From assembly GCA_003217035.1 (NCBI GenBank), contig QCHV01000008.1, positions 1 through 43,512 of the forward strand: a stretch of 43,512 nucleotides of DNA. The letters are read 5' to 3'. The translations under genes were made by a program, and so were the position numbers. How positions within the stretch are numbered: position 1 is the stretch's first letter; each line of letters starts with the position of its first letter. Under the pieces are notes generated by a model. That model saw nothing but the letters and a program-made list of their open reading frames with translations. It was not told the origin of the DNA and ran no database searches. Positions 16,191-25,260 of this stretch are shown here, piece by piece. The stretch comes from Prochlorococcus sp. AG-402-G22. Lineage in GTDB: Bacteria > Cyanobacteriota > Cyanobacteriia > PCC-6307 > Cyanobiaceae.

Positions 16191-17573
16191 TTAGTCTAGA
16201 TCAGGCATTGACAAGGCTGGCTCGCTCTTGCGATCAAGTCCTTTTTCAAAGCCGCCAGCTGCCGCTCTGGCTCTTCCTGCATGCCATAAGTGGCCTACAA
16301 ATGTGAACCAACCAAGGAAGAAATGTGCTGATGCAAGCCACTGACGAAGGTTAACAAAGTTAACTGCGTTAGGCTCAGTAATAATTCCACCAACAGAGTT
16401 GATAGAAGCATTAGGTGCATGAGTCATATATTCAGCGGCTCGACGAACTTGCCAAGGCTGAATATCGTTTTGGATTTTATCTAAACTTAATCCGTTTTCC
16501 CCTCTTAGTGGTTCTAGCCATGGGCCTCGGAAGTCCCAAAAGCGCATTGTTTCTCCACCGAAGATGATCTCACCAGTAGGTGATCTCATTAAGTACTTAC
16601 CTAAACCTGTAGGACCCATTGTTGTTCCTACATTTGCACCAATTCTTTGGTCTCTTACAAGGAAAGTGAAGCTTTGAGCCTGAGATGCTTCAGCATTAGT
16701 AGGTCCATAAAACTCTGATGGATATGCAGTGTTATTGAACCAGACAAAAACTGACGCATAGAAACTAGCAACACATAATCCTCCTAATGCATAGCTAAGC
16801 AGAGCTTCACCATTCCAAATGAATGCTCTTCTAGCCCAGCCAAAAGGCTTGGTTTGCATATGGAAGTGCCCACCTATTAATTCAATGATTCCTAGGTAGT
16901 AATGGCCACCAACAATGTCTTCAACAGAATTAACCCCAACCATATTTCCTCCACCACCCCATGGGGTTTGGAAAAGGTATCCAAAAATAATTCCTGGATC
17001 AGTTGTTGGAGTGACTAATCTAACTTCACCGCCTCCTGGAGCCCAGGTGTCATAAAGACCTCCTAGGAACTGCCAATTAACTGCAAAAGCTACAGCACCT
17101 AAGCCAAGAACGCATAGATGACGACCAAGGATGGTTGTCATTTGATCCTTGTCTCTCCAGTCTGTTGAGAAAAAAGGGAAAGCTTCTTCTAGCTTTTCAG
17201 GGCCAGCAAGTGCATGATAAATACCACCAAATCCAAGGACTGCAGAAGCCACAAGGTGAACTACCCCTGCTTGGAAATAAGGCATTACATCAACAACTTC
17301 TCCTCCTGGACCAATTCCATAGCCAAACATTGCTACGTGAGGAAGAAGGATGAGACCTTGCTCCCACATTGGTTTATCAAAGGTGAAGTGACTCACCTCA
17401 TAAAGCATCATTGCTCCGGCCCAGAAGACCATTAGGCCTGTGTGGGCTATGTGAGCTCCAAGCAATCTTCCTGAAAGGTTGATTAAACGTGCATTGCCTA
17501 CATACCAGGCATAGCCAGTCTCTTCAATACTTTGATTGGGAGCTTTTAAAAGACTATTAAAGGGCGTTTCCAC
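16191..17573 (-). CDS. psbC: Photosystem II chlorophyll-binding protein CP43
   Basis: CP43 is the core antenna protein of photosystem II in the thylakoid membrane. Its large lumenal loop also donates a ligand to the Mn4CaO5 cluster. The sequence has the expected N-terminus [20 protein letters not shown], six hydrophobic helices with chlorophyll-binding histidines (for example [13 protein letters not shown]) and the loop segment [21 protein letters not shown] place the start at the GTG at 17573, which gives 460 residues, because an AGGAGGT Shine-Dalgarno lies eight bases upstream. The frame extends to a TTG at 17600, but that start lacks such a site. The gene overlaps psbD by 17 bases, the arrangement known from cyanobacteria and plastids, so both come from one mRNA. 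Confidence 0.98.
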   Translation of the reverse strand: METPFNSLLKAPNQSIEETGYAWYVGNARLINLSGRLLGAHIAHTGLMVFWAGAMMLYEVSHFTFDKPMWEQGLILLPHVAMFGYGIGPGGEVVDVMPYFQAGVVHLVASAVLGFGGIYHALAGPEKLEEAFPFFSTDWRDKDQMTTILGRHLCVLGLGAVAFAVNWQFLGGLYDTWAPGGGEVRLVTPTTDPGIIFGYLFQTPWGGGGNMVGVNSVEDIVGGHYYLGIIELIGGHFHMQTKPFGWARRAFIWNGEALLSYALGGLCVASFYASVFVWFNNTAYPSEFYGPTNAEASQAQSFTFLVRDQRIGANVGTTMGPTGLGKYLMRSPTGEIIFGGETMRFWDFRGPWLEPLRGENGLSLDKIQNDIQPWQVRRAAEYMTHAPNASINSVGGIITEPNAVNFVNLRQWLASAHFFLGWFTFVGHLWHAGRARAAAGGFEKGLDRKSEPALSMPDLD

Positions 17574-18633
17574 GTGGGAGTACCTCCTCAGGGAATACAA
17601 AGTTTTCGTGTGGCTGATCCACAGAAGACATCCAGGCTCTCATACCTTCGTTTAAAAGAATGTTTTTGGTATAGAACGTTTCAAATTCAGGGTCTTCTGC
17701 AGCGCGAATTTCTTGGCTAACAAAGTCATATGCCCTCAAGTTAAGAGCAAGTCCGACAATGCCAATTGCAGCACACCACATACCCATAACAGGTACGAAG
17801 AGCATCAAGAAATGAAGGAAACGCTTGTTTGAGAAGGCAATTCCAAAAATCTGACTCCAGAAACGGTTTGCAGTAACCATGGAGTAAGTCTCTTCTTCTT
17901 GAGTTGGGTCAAAAGCTCTAAAAGTTGTACTTTGAGTTTTCCCCCCTGTATAGACACTTGTGTCTTCATAAAGAGTGTTTTGAACAGTGGCTCCATGTAT
18001 TGCACAAAGAAGAGCACCGCCAAGTATTCCAGCAACGCCCATCATGTGAAATGGATTCAATGTGATGTTGTGGAAGCCTTGAATAAACAAGATGAAGCGG
18101 AAAATTGCTGCAACCCCAAAAGAAGGAGCAAAGAAGAAGCTGTGCTGACCTAATGGGTAGATGAGGAAACAAGCTGTATAAACGGCAATTACAGCTGAAA
18201 ATGCAAGGGCATTGTAAGGACGAATTCCAACAAGTCTTGCAATTTCAAATTGACGAAGCATAAAGCCAATAAGGCTGAATATTCCATGGAGAACTACGAA
18301 GTTCCACAGACCACCTAATTGCAACCAGCGAACAAGACTGCCTTGGGCCTCAGGTCCCCAAAGGAACAGAAGGCTATGGCCCATGGCGTCGCCAGGGGTA
18401 CTAACAGCTGCAGTAAGGAAATTGCAACCTTCCAAATATGAGCTGGCAACACCATGGGTGTACCAGGAAGTAACAAAGGTTGTGCCTAAGAACCATCCAC
18501 CAATTGCCAGGTAGGCAGTAGGGAAAAGTAGAAGGCCTGACCAACCAACAAATACGAATCGGTCGCGCTTAAGCCAGTCATCGAGGACGTCAAACCATCC
18601 TCTTTCTTGGGCGCCACCAACAGCTATCGTCAT
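17557..18633 (-). CDS. psbD: Photosystem II reaction centre protein D2
   Basis: D2 pairs with D1 to hold P680, the pheophytins, QA and the non-haem iron. Expected residues are present: Tyr in FLIYPLGQ (TyrD, residue 159), His in NPFHMMG (P680 ligand, 196), His in AIHGATV (213) and the C-terminus [15 protein letters not shown]. The length is 358 residues against about 352 in Synechocystis. The difference is mainly an extra stretch around [17 protein letters not shown] in the stromal D-E loop, where other cyanobacteria have a shorter GDGAN-type segment. The gene begins at an ATG at 18633, is divergent from ycf4 across 176 bases, and overlaps psbC. No Shine-Dalgarno is visible before its start. 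Confidence 0.98.
   Translation of the reverse strand: MTIAVGGAQERGWFDVLDDWLKRDRFVFVGWSGLLLFPTAYLAIGGWFLGTTFVTSWYTHGVASSYLEGCNFLTAAVSTPGDAMGHSLLFLWGPEAQGSLVRWLQLGGLWNFVVLHGIFSLIGFMLRQFEIARLVGIRPYNALAFSAVIAVYTACFLIYPLGQHSFFFAPSFGVAAIFRFILFIQGFHNITLNPFHMMGVAGILGGALLCAIHGATVQNTLYEDTSVYTGGKTQSTTFRAFDPTQEEETYSMVTANRFWSQIFGIAFSNKRFLHFLMLFVPVMGMWCAAIGIVGLALNLRAYDFVSQEIRAAEDPEFETFYTKNILLNEGMRAWMSSVDQPHENFVFPEEVLPRGNAL
17582..17588 (-). promoter_or_regulatory. Shine-Dalgarno of psbC inside psbD
   Basis: AGGAGGT lies within the last codons of psbD, eight bases before the GTG start of psbC. It decides the psbC start and shows that CP43 is translated by internal initiation on the psbD-psbC mRNA. Confidence 0.88.
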
Positions 18634-18636
18634 GAG

Positions 18637-18696
18637 AGCAACGTTGCTTAGCTTTTGGGATACGCCGAGACTTTAACAATTCCGGAGACTTCTCGG
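18637..18696 (-). promoter_or_regulatory. Palindromic elements in the psbD leader
   Basis: A perfect 12-base palindrome AGCAACGTTGCT lies at 18637-18648, ending three bases before the psbD ATG. Further up, TCTCGG (18691-18696) and CCGAGA (18665-18670) are complementary across a 20-base loop, and the seven-base GAGACTT also occurs twice, in the same orientation. They could shape the 5' untranslated region of psbD, but no known element was recognised. Confidence 0.35.
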
Positions 18697-18809
18697 GGCA
18701 TATTTTTATCAGATGAAATCCGTTGTTGTATTGCTAATCATTCAAAAAACTGTTTTTTATGGATTTTGCAGGCTATTTATTAGACAATAGTTTTCAGTAA
18801 GGACAAGCC

Positions 18810-19391
18810 ATGTCAGCAGATTCTCAGGAGATCGTCGGTTCGGAAAACTCTTCCGAAACCTGTCTTGAACAAAGTATTAAGGGTTCTAAAAAATTATCCA
18901 ATTATTTGGTTGGTTCAATGCTCACTATCGGCGGAATTGGTTTTTCGCTTGCAGCACTTTCAAGTTATTTCGGTAAAGATTTCCTCCCTTTAGGCAATCC
19001 CTCAACTTTGATTTTTGTTCCGCAAGGTTTGGTTATGGGCCTTTATGGCATTGCAGCATCACTCATGGCCACCTATCTCTGGTTTTTGATTTCAGTTGAT
19101 TTTGGCTCTGGGGTTAATGTTTTTGATAAAGAGAAAGGATCTTTATTCCTTTCCAGAAAAGGTTTTTTTAAAGAAGTGGCTGTTGAGATCCCCCTGAAAG
19201 ATGTAAAGGCAGTAAAAATGGAAATCAAAGAAGGGTTTAATGCCAGTAGAAAAATATGCCTAAGAATTCAAGGTAGAAAAGATTTGCCTCTTAATGGAGG
19301 AGGGGAACCTCGTCCACTACTGGAATTAGAACAGGAAGGTGCTGAATTAGCGAGGTTTTTAGGCGTCAACTTGGAAGGTTTAGTTAATTAA
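18810..19391 (+). CDS. ycf4: Photosystem I assembly protein Ycf4
   Basis: Ycf4 is a thylakoid membrane protein that helps assemble photosystem I. The 193-residue protein has a variable hydrophilic N-terminus, two membrane helices ([20 protein letters not shown] and [20 protein letters not shown]) and a stromal domain with [28 protein letters not shown] and a C-terminal [15 protein letters not shown]. Order and spacing are those of the family. It is divergent from psbD and is followed 18 bases later by a lipoprotein cyclophilin on the same strand. Confidence 0.93.
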   Translation: MSADSQEIVGSENSSETCLEQSIKGSKKLSNYLVGSMLTIGGIGFSLAALSSYFGKDFLPLGNPSTLIFVPQGLVMGLYGIAASLMATYLWFLISVDFGSGVNVFDKEKGSLFLSRKGFFKEVAVEIPLKDVKAVKMEIKEGFNASRKICLRIQGRKDLPLNGGGEPRPLLELEQEGAELARFLGVNLEGLVN

Positions 19392-19409
19392 GCTTTTAGA
19401 AATTTCAAG

Positions 19410-20087
19410 ATGCGTTCCTTCTCCTTAATTCTTTGGTCGATAACTCTAAGTTCTTGTTTGGTCTCTTGTGGTAACTCTAATAGAGAATATACGTCTATTA
19501 AGTTCTGCTCTATTAGTCCTTTTGAATGTATTAAAGAAAAAAGAAATATTGAAATGCTAACTAACAAAGGTAAAATTACTTTGCAAATTGATGGAAGCTA
19601 TTCACCACTAACTGCGGGTAATTTCTTGGATTTAATTAAAAGGGGTGTTTATCAAAACACCGTTTTCCATAGAGTTATTGCAGACCCTATACCCTTTATA
19701 GTTCAAGGTGGAGACCCATTAACAAAAGGTCAAACAGAAAATCAGAATCTTGTAGGTACTGGTAGTTATATAGACCCAAGTACAGGAACTATTCGATTAA
19801 TCCCACTTGAAATAAGTTTGAAGAATGAATCTATTCCAAGATATAATCAACTGTTATCTAGTCAAGATAATTTCAACAAGATAGTGCTTACACATAAAAG
19901 AGGTTCTTTAGCAATGGCAAGAGCTCAAGCTCTTGGTTCTGCAAGCTCTCAGTTTTATATATCTTTAAGAGATCTTCCAGAATTAGATGGGAGATATGCA
20001 GTTTTTGGTAGAGTAGTAAAAGGCATGAAAATAGTAGACTCTTTAAGAGAAGGTGATTATATTTTGCGCTTTCGAGAAATCGACTAA
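19410..20087 (+). CDS. Lipoprotein cyclophilin-type peptidyl-prolyl isomerase
   Basis: A 225-residue cyclophilin with an N-terminal lipoprotein signal ending in LVSC (lipid-modified Cys20), so it is expected to be anchored on the periplasmic or lumenal side. The cyclophilin core starts at MLTNKGKITLQI, with the active-site arginine in TVFHRVI, FIVQGGDP, GSLAMARAQALGSASSQFYI (substrate groove) and LDGRYAVFGRVVKGM. A 25-residue insertion relative to minimal bacterial cyclophilins sits around the IRLIPLEISL segment. It catalyses cis-trans isomerisation of peptidyl-proline bonds. It may be cotranscribed with ycf4. A specific client is not evident. Confidence 0.88.
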   Translation: MRSFSLILWSITLSSCLVSCGNSNREYTSIKFCSISPFECIKEKRNIEMLTNKGKITLQIDGSYSPLTAGNFLDLIKRGVYQNTVFHRVIADPIPFIVQGGDPLTKGQTENQNLVGTGSYIDPSTGTIRLIPLEISLKNESIPRYNQLLSSQDNFNKIVLTHKRGSLAMARAQALGSASSQFYISLRDLPELDGRYAVFGRVVKGMKIVDSLREGDYILRFREID

Positions 20088-20118
20088 TTGTTTATGATTT
20101 CTTTTGGGTTGTTTTTAA

Positions 20119-20649
20119 TCAAGCTGGTAGGTTTATACCAGTAGATGTAGACTTTAGCATTTCAGTGTTAACCCCAGAGGCTCTTTTAAGAGCGACTTTT
20201 CCTGTTCTGGCTATCTCAACTATGCCATAAGGTTTAAGAAGTTTTTCTAATGCAACAAGCTTCCCTGGATCACCAACAACTTCTAGAATTAGCGCTTCGT
20301 CAGATACGTCTACAACTTTTGCTCTAAACACTTGAACTAAATCAAGGATTTCTTTTCGCTGGTCTGACTTTGCGGAGACTTTTAAAAGCATTAATTCTCT
20401 CTCTACAGCAGGAAGTCTTGTAAGGTCAATGACATTTAGGACGTTCACTAATTTGTCGAGTTGTTTGGTCATTTGTTGGAGAGTTTGATCATCTCCTTCA
20501 ACGACCATTGTTAAACGAGAAATTCCTTTCGCTTCTGCAGGTCCTACAGCTAGGCTTTCAATATTGAAACCTCTTCGGGCAAATAAGCCTGAGATCCTGC
20601 TAAGAGCACCTGATTGGTCTTCTACTAGTACAGAAAGTGTGTGCTTCAT
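20119..20649 (-). CDS. ilvN: Acetolactate synthase small (regulatory) subunit
   Basis: The regulatory subunit of acetohydroxyacid synthase, which confers valine feedback control on the first step of branched-chain amino acid synthesis. The N-terminal ACT domain reads [20 protein letters not shown] with [13 protein letters not shown] and later LTMVVEGDD. The second half is the usual C-terminal domain with LMLLKVSA and [16 protein letters not shown]. The length of 176 residues is normal. The gene is sometimes called ilvH in this group. It lies 15 bases downstream of the alpha/beta hydrolase gene on the same strand and converges with the cyclophilin gene. Confidence 0.94.
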   Translation of the reverse strand: MKHTLSVLVEDQSGALSRISGLFARRGFNIESLAVGPAEAKGISRLTMVVEGDDQTLQQMTKQLDKLVNVLNVIDLTRLPAVERELMLLKVSAKSDQRKEILDLVQVFRAKVVDVSDEALILEVVGDPGKLVALEKLLKPYGIVEIARTGKVALKRASGVNTEMLKSTSTGINLPA

Positions 20650-20664
20650 AAGCTTGAGAAAATC

Positions 20665-21608
20665 TTATAAATTTACTTTCAACCAATTTAAAACGTATTG
20701 ATTGAAGCTATGAGGAGATTCGTCATGAGGACAATGTCCTGTATTATCCAATACTAATAATTCCAGCCAAGGGTACTGCTTTCTTATTCTTTTACCAACA
20801 ATTAAAGGTACTAATTTATCTTGTCTGCCCCATATAAGAAGAGCTGGTAAGCGATCGCCTCTATTTTCCAGGACTTTCAGTAGCTTTGGAGCAGTGTCTT
20901 CTGGCTTTCTTGTAGACATTCCAATACACATAGCTCGCAGGGCTCTTGCAGCAGTTTTTCTTTTGGCAGGTTGTTTAACAATTTTTTGTAGATCATCATC
21001 TGAAGCTATCGAGTGATAGTAGGCAAGTTGAAGAGCCTTTTTAATTAAGTTTGTTCTTATAATTAAAGGAATGATGATTTCAATTGGCAAGAATTTGAAA
21101 AAAACATGAATGAGAATATCTCTAAGCCTAGTAATGTATTTTGGTAACTTTAGTTTAAGAGATTGCATTAAAACTGGGTCAGGCAATGGAGCTGCAATCA
21201 CTGCCTCAACCAATTTTGGTTCTAAAGCTGCTGTTGTAATAGCAGTAAGCCCACCGATTGAATTACCTATAAGGATTACTTTCTCATGTTTGTTTTTTTG
21301 AACTATCTCTCGAATAAAGTCTGCAACTTGCTTTGACCAAACATTGTTATTTAGATAACTTAGTTTCTTTGAGTGTGGTTGTTCAGATTTTCCAAACCCA
21401 ATTAAATCTAATCCATAAACTCGAAAGCCTGCATTGGCAAAATAACCAGCATTGTTCCGCCAATGCTCACAGCTTGCTCCAAAACCATGAATAAACACGA
21501 TTGATTTTTTATCCCCCCCCCTAAGAATCTCCAGTAGCAATAAAGTCCATTCCAATTCCATAAGTTTTCTTCTCCCCACTGAGGGTTCTTGTTGTTAGAT
21601 TTCAACAT
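20665..21608 (-). CDS. Alpha/beta hydrolase, reading frame split at a nine-G tract
   Basis: A hydrolase of the alpha/beta fold, with FIHGFGASCEHWRN (oxyanion region), the nucleophile in LIGNSIGGLT, an Asp in LLIWGRQDKLVP and a His in NTGHCPHDE, so the catalytic triad is complete. The main frame is open only from 21579 and gives an odd N-terminus. The family-like N-terminus (ENLWNWNGLYCYWRFLGGG) is read in another frame starting at the ATG at 21608. The two frames meet at the G9 run 21513-21521 (minus strand). One more G, or a -1 shift at the run, joins them as WRFLGGGDKKSIVFIHG. This could be a sequencing error, a phase-variable switch or a programmed slip. The substrate is unknown. ilvN follows. 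Confidence 0.7.
21513..21521 (-). repeat. Homopolymer of nine G (C on plus strand) at a frame junction
   Basis: Nine C in a row on the plus strand, which is unusual in this A/T-rich sequence; other C or G runs I noticed are six or shorter. On the coding strand it reads as a G9 slippery tract exactly where the hydrolase frame breaks. Eight G would place a stop directly after the tract in the upstream frame; ten G would give an intact gene. Confidence 0.9.
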
Positions 21609-21699
21609 TTGATCAATAGCTTTTATGTCTTTAAAGCTTGGTTTTCTTTTGGATTTAAATGTTAGGTGTTTAAATTGTCAAATGAATTATATTGATGAA

Positions 21700-21798
21700 A
21701 TGGCTTCAGAGATTTTTGGTACCGCTGCAGTGTTCTGGGTATTGATTCCAGTTGGTTTGCTAGGTGGGGCACTTTTGCTAAAACTGCAAGAAAATTGA
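21700..21798 (+). CDS. petM: Cytochrome b6f complex subunit PetM
   Basis: A 32-residue one-helix subunit of the cytochrome b6f complex in the thylakoid membrane. The sequence [20 protein letters not shown] followed by GGALLLKLQ matches PetM end to end. The ATG at 21700 gives the usual N-terminus. An in-frame ATG six codons upstream (21682) would add NYIDEM and is less likely. It lies 57 bases upstream of ycf39. Confidence 0.93.
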   Translation: MASEIFGTAAVFWVLIPVGLLGGALLLKLQEN

Positions 21799-21855
21799 TT
21801 ATCTCGCCAATATGTAGCTCTTCCATTTAAGCTGTTCACTCAGCTTTGCTTTTCA

Positions 21856-22818
21856 ATGCAAGTTCTGATTATTGGTGGGACAGGAACACTTGGGCGGCAG
21901 ATAGCCAAAAAGGCTATAGATTCTGGCCACCAAGTGCGGTGCATGGTTCGCAGGCCGAGAAATGCCGCCTTCCTTCAGGAATGGGGGTGTGAGCTTACTC
22001 AGGGAGACTTGCTATTCCAAGAAGATATTGAATATGCCCTTAAAGGTATTGATGCTGTTATCGATTCTTCAACTAGCAGGCCAGAGGATCCAAGAAGTGT
22101 TTATGAGACAGATTGGGAAGGAAAATTAAATCTTTTTAGAGCTTGCGAAAATTCATCTGTTAAAAGAGTTGTTTTTCTTTCTTTGTTTGCAGCAAAAAGG
22201 TTTAGGAGTGTTCCTCTCATGGATATTAAATATTGCACTGAATGTTTGCTTTCAGAATCTTCTCTTGATTACACCATCCTTCAAGGAGTTGCTTTCATGC
22301 AAGGGGTAATCGGACAGTTCGCCATTCCAATCTTAGACAGCCAGGCGGTTTGGATTAGTGGAACTGCAAGCCCTATTGCCTACATGAATACTCAAGATAT
22401 GGCTCGATTCGCTATTGCGGCTTTGTCTAAGCCAGAAACAATTCGTAAGAGCTTCCCTGTTGTAGGTCCAAAGGCTTGGACATCTGAAGAGCTTATTCAA
22501 TTGTGCGAGGGCATTAGCAATAAGAGAGCCAGGGTCCTTAGGGTGTCTCCTTTCTTAATTGATGTTGCCAAAACAATGGTTTCATTTTTCGAGCCCACAT
22601 TAAATGTTGCAGAGCGCTTGGCTTTCGCAGACGTAAGTGCAAGTGGCTTTCCGCTGGACTCACCCATGGATGATACATATCAGCTTTTTGGCTTAGACCC
22701 TTCTGAGACAAGCACTGTTGAGTCATATATCAAAGAATATTATGACTTAATCCTTAAGAGTTTAAGAGATATGGAGGCAGACTTGAGCAAAGAACAGAGA
22801 AAGAAACTCCCTTTCTAA
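21856..22818 (+). CDS. ycf39: Ycf39, NmrA-like atypical short-chain dehydrogenase
   Basis: Ycf39 (the cyanobacterial relative of plant HCF244) is an NAD(P)-binding protein that works with high-light-inducible proteins in delivering pigment to newly made D1 during photosystem II assembly. The Rossmann motif is LIIGGTGTLGRQIAKKA. Other family segments are VRCMVRRPRNAAFLQEWG, VIDSSTSRPEDP, LDYTILQGVAFMQG, QAVWISGTASPIAYMNTQDM and WTSEELIQLCE. The length of 320 residues is normal. The active-site Tyr-x3-Lys of classical dehydrogenases is not conserved, as expected for this group. It is downstream of petM on the same strand. Confidence 0.92.
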   Translation: MQVLIIGGTGTLGRQIAKKAIDSGHQVRCMVRRPRNAAFLQEWGCELTQGDLLFQEDIEYALKGIDAVIDSSTSRPEDPRSVYETDWEGKLNLFRACENSSVKRVVFLSLFAAKRFRSVPLMDIKYCTECLLSESSLDYTILQGVAFMQGVIGQFAIPILDSQAVWISGTASPIAYMNTQDMARFAIAALSKPETIRKSFPVVGPKAWTSEELIQLCEGISNKRARVLRVSPFLIDVAKTMVSFFEPTLNVAERLAFADVSASGFPLDSPMDDTYQLFGLDPSETSTVESYIKEYYDLILKSLRDMEADLSKEQRKKLPF

Positions 22819-22878
22819 GCCCCTCGCACTTGCTTTTTTATAGTTTATTTGTACTATCAGTTTGTTATGAGTTTTTTT

Positions 22879-23094
22879 ATGTCTGTTGTTCAAATAAAGA
22901 ATCTAAATAGAAGATTGGATAATCTATATTTCGAAGCAGCTAAAGAGCTTGATAAAACCTGTGGCAATGAGCTGTGGAAAAAAATTGGCTTTGATGCGTT
23001 TGATGGTTTAGAGGATTCTGAGCTAAGAGCTAGAGCTAATTATTATTATGGGCAGTTGCAAACTGTCAGAGAACTTCAAGAAGTGTTGGGTTAG
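22879..23094 (+). CDS. Small conserved-looking hypothetical protein
   Basis: A protein of about 71 residues, mostly helical and charged, beginning MSVVQIKNLNRRLDNLYFEA and ending YYYGQLQTVRELQEVLG. It has no membrane segment, signal or known motif. The frame is open upstream to a TTG at 22849 and an ATG at 22867. I chose the ATG at 22879 because the residues before it are hydrophobic and unlike the rest, though no start has a clear Shine-Dalgarno. It lies between ycf39 and the IF-1-like gene on the same strand. The function is unknown. Confidence 0.6.
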   Translation: MSVVQIKNLNRRLDNLYFEAAKELDKTCGNELWKKIGFDAFDGLEDSELRARANYYYGQLQTVRELQEVLG

Positions 23095-23165
23095 GTTTTA
23101 ATATTGCTCTTGACATCAAGTTTTTAATAGAATTGAGATAATCCAAAAATGCATGTTTAAAAAGA

Positions 23166-23438
23166 ATGATAGAAACTTCAGGGGTTATTGAAAAGGAACA
23201 AGGCAATGGCTTTTATTTGGTTACACTCGAGCAGCCTGAGGGCCATCAATGCTTATGTCGTGCAGCTGGAAAATTGACCAAGTTTAGAATTAAGTTACTT
23301 GCTGGAGATAAAGTACTTGTTGAGATAAGTCCTTATGATTTAACAAGAGGAAGAATAACTTACAGAGAAAGGAATGCAGGTGGTGGAGGCAGAGGTCATA
23401 GGTCTGGGAATCGTCCTGGAGGTCCGAAAAGGAGATAG
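23166..23438 (+). CDS. infA: Translation initiation factor IF-1-like protein with Gly/Arg-rich tail
   Basis: An S1/OB-fold protein of the IF-1 type, which binds the A site of the 30S subunit during initiation. The N-terminus (IETSGVIEKEQGNGFYLVTL), the LAGDKVLVEISPYDLTRGRI stretch and YRER match IF-1. Differences from standard IF-1 are LCRAAGKLTKFRIK in place of the usual AHISGKMR-type segment and a 20-residue tail rich in Gly and Arg (GGGGRGHRSGNRPG). The gene is not in a ribosomal protein operon here, so it may be a second, specialised copy, and the gene symbol is tentative. A role as an RNA-binding cold-stress factor is also possible. Confidence 0.75.
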   Translation: MIETSGVIEKEQGNGFYLVTLEQPEGHQCLCRAAGKLTKFRIKLLAGDKVLVEISPYDLTRGRITYRERNAGGGGRGHRSGNRPGGPKRR

Positions 23439-23445
23439 CTTAGTT

Positions 23446-24852
23446 TTATTTGCTTTTTATAAGATTATTAATTGCTTCTTTAAAAAGACTTCTTTGTTTC
23501 ACCCCTTTCCATTCTTTATATAGTTTCTTTGATTTAAAAAGTTGAATAGTAGGAGTACCTTTAATTCCTGCTTGTAAAGCTATTTCTTGATCTTTTTCAA
23601 TGTCAATTTCAATACCCAAGGCCTTTCCTTCTAATTCGCTTAGGACTCTTTTTAATTGAGGCTTTAATACATGGCATGGACCACAATTTTGTGATGTATA
23701 GACAACTAAAAGTGGTTTTTGACTTTCATGATAAAGCTTCCTAAGTGGATAACTGCCTTTTTGCCATATTGTATCTTCGTTAAAAGTTTCCTCGTTTGTA
23801 TTCTCATTTATTTTTTCTTTTGGACTTAGTTCAGGTTCAGTAGTTTGCCTTTTGATTGGCGAGGAAAGATTGTTCTCACTAAGCCATCTTTCTGCTGCAA
23901 GTGCAGCCTTGCAACCACTCCCTGCAGCAGTTACGCCTTGCCGCCATTCGGAATCAGCCACATCTCCTGCAGCAAATACACCTTCAATTGAAGTTTCTGG
24001 TCTCCCAGGGTTCGTAAAAATGTACCCTTTGGCGTCTGTTTTTAATTGATCTTTAATTAGATCTGTATTGGGGGTGTGACCTATCGCATAAAAAAGACCT
24101 TTTACATTGATAATTTTCTCTTCAGGAGTATTTTTGCTTTTTATTCGAATAGCTTTTAGCCAGTCGGAACCTTCAATATCAACCAGTACAGATTCGAAAT
24201 GCACGGTAATTTGATCATTAGATATAACCCGATCAGCCATTGCGGCAGTTGCCTTTAATTGCTTTGATCGAACTAGAAGATGAACGTGACTTCCATATTT
24301 AGTTAGATATACTGCTTCTTCACATGCTGAATCGCCTCCACCTACAACGGCTAATTCTTCATCCCTAAATTGAGGGGTAGAACCATCACATATTGCACAA
24401 GCACTTATACCATTCCCCCAGAACAGGCTCTCTTTTTGTATGCCAAGCCTATTTGCACTAGCACCTGTTGCGATAATTAAGGAATTAGTAGAGATAGTGC
24501 CAGTTGATGTTTTAACAATAAAAGGCCTTTGATTTAGAGTTATTTCTTCTGCATCTTCTTCTAAGAGCTTTGTTCCCCATCTAACAGCTTGGGCTTTTAT
24601 TAGATCCATCAAGTCTGGTCCTCTAACTCCATCAGGAAACCCTGGGAAGTTTTCTACGAATGTTGTCGTCATTAGCTGCCCACCTGGAATACCCCCTTTC
24701 TCAAATCCAGTTATTAGTAATGGCTGCAAATTTGCTCTTGCTGCATATATCGCTGCTGTATAGCCTGCTGGACCTGATCCAATGATTAAAAGATTTTCGG
24801 TTTGGAGGTTGGTTTTTTTGTTTTGATCGCCCATAACTAATGGCAAAGCCAT
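23446..24852 (-). CDS. NADPH-dependent thioredoxin reductase fused to thioredoxin (NTRC)
   Basis: A 468-residue fusion. Residues about 18-325 are the flavoprotein thioredoxin reductase, with FAD motif LLIIGSGPAGYTAAIYAA, the redox pair C152/C155 in CAICDG, an NADPH motif VVGGGDSACEE and the FAD-binding GVFAAGDVAD. After a low-complexity linker (about 335-360) comes a thioredoxin domain with CGPC at 390-393 and the cis-proline in KGTPTIQLF. NTRC-type enzymes reduce 2-Cys peroxiredoxins and chlorophyll-synthesis enzymes using NADPH, important in the dark. It converges with the IF-1-like gene. The bacterial-type gene would be named trxB; NTRC is the plastid name. Confidence 0.94.
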   Translation of the reverse strand: MALPLVMGDQNKKTNLQTENLLIIGSGPAGYTAAIYAARANLQPLLITGFEKGGIPGGQLMTTTFVENFPGFPDGVRGPDLMDLIKAQAVRWGTKLLEEDAEEITLNQRPFIVKTSTGTISTNSLIIATGASANRLGIQKESLFWGNGISACAICDGSTPQFRDEELAVVGGGDSACEEAVYLTKYGSHVHLLVRSKQLKATAAMADRVISNDQITVHFESVLVDIEGSDWLKAIRIKSKNTPEEKIINVKGLFYAIGHTPNTDLIKDQLKTDAKGYIFTNPGRPETSIEGVFAAGDVADSEWRQGVTAAGSGCKAALAAERWLSENNLSSPIKRQTTEPELSPKEKINENTNEETFNEDTIWQKGSYPLRKLYHESQKPLLVVYTSQNCGPCHVLKPQLKRVLSELEGKALGIEIDIEKDQEIALQAGIKGTPTIQLFKSKKLYKEWKGVKQRSLFKEAINNLIKSK

Positions 24853-24957
24853 TTGTTTTTAAGACTTAAGATAATCTAATTCGAGATTGAATGCGAAATT
24901 TATGGGCAAGCTGACTTTCGCCATGAATTCAAAACCGAGTGAACATTTATATTTATT

Positions 24958-25203
24958 TTATAATTCAAGCAGCTCATCTCTTTCGCTTGCTTCTGCTTTT
25001 TTGGAATTAATAATTGCTTCTGGAAATTGAAGAATTGAGGAAGTTAACTGATCTGACTTGCTTTCAAGGCAAATAATCCATTCTTTAAACTCTTGTGTAA
25101 TTGCATAACTATCTTCATAGCTCTCAATGCTATCTAAAAGTGCAATTCTGCTAGAGGCCCAGCAGGTAGCAATGTCTACTCTTCTTTTGAAAGATTGATC
25201 CAT
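24958..25203 (-). CDS. Small hypothetical protein
   Basis: An 81-residue acidic, helical protein with no signal or membrane segment, starting at an ATG at 25203 (MDQSFKRRVDIATCWASSRI) and rich in Ser and Glu, with a charged end (KAEASERDELLEL). No family was recognised. It sits between NTRC and a conserved-looking 192-residue gene, all on the minus strand. Coding is supported by length and lack of conflicting frames only. Confidence 0.55.
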   Translation of the reverse strand: MDQSFKRRVDIATCWASSRIALLDSIESYEDSYAITQEFKEWIICLESKSDQLTSSILQFPEAIINSKKAEASERDELLEL

Positions 25204-25260
25204 AAATAAGCCCCAACGACCATACCTTTACACAAGGGACCCCCAAAACTTGTCTCTTTT

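Noticed and set aside
17574-17600. Nine extra codons at the front of psbC from a TTG
   Set aside because: The GTG at 17573 has AGGAGGT eight bases upstream and gives the standard CP43 N-terminus.
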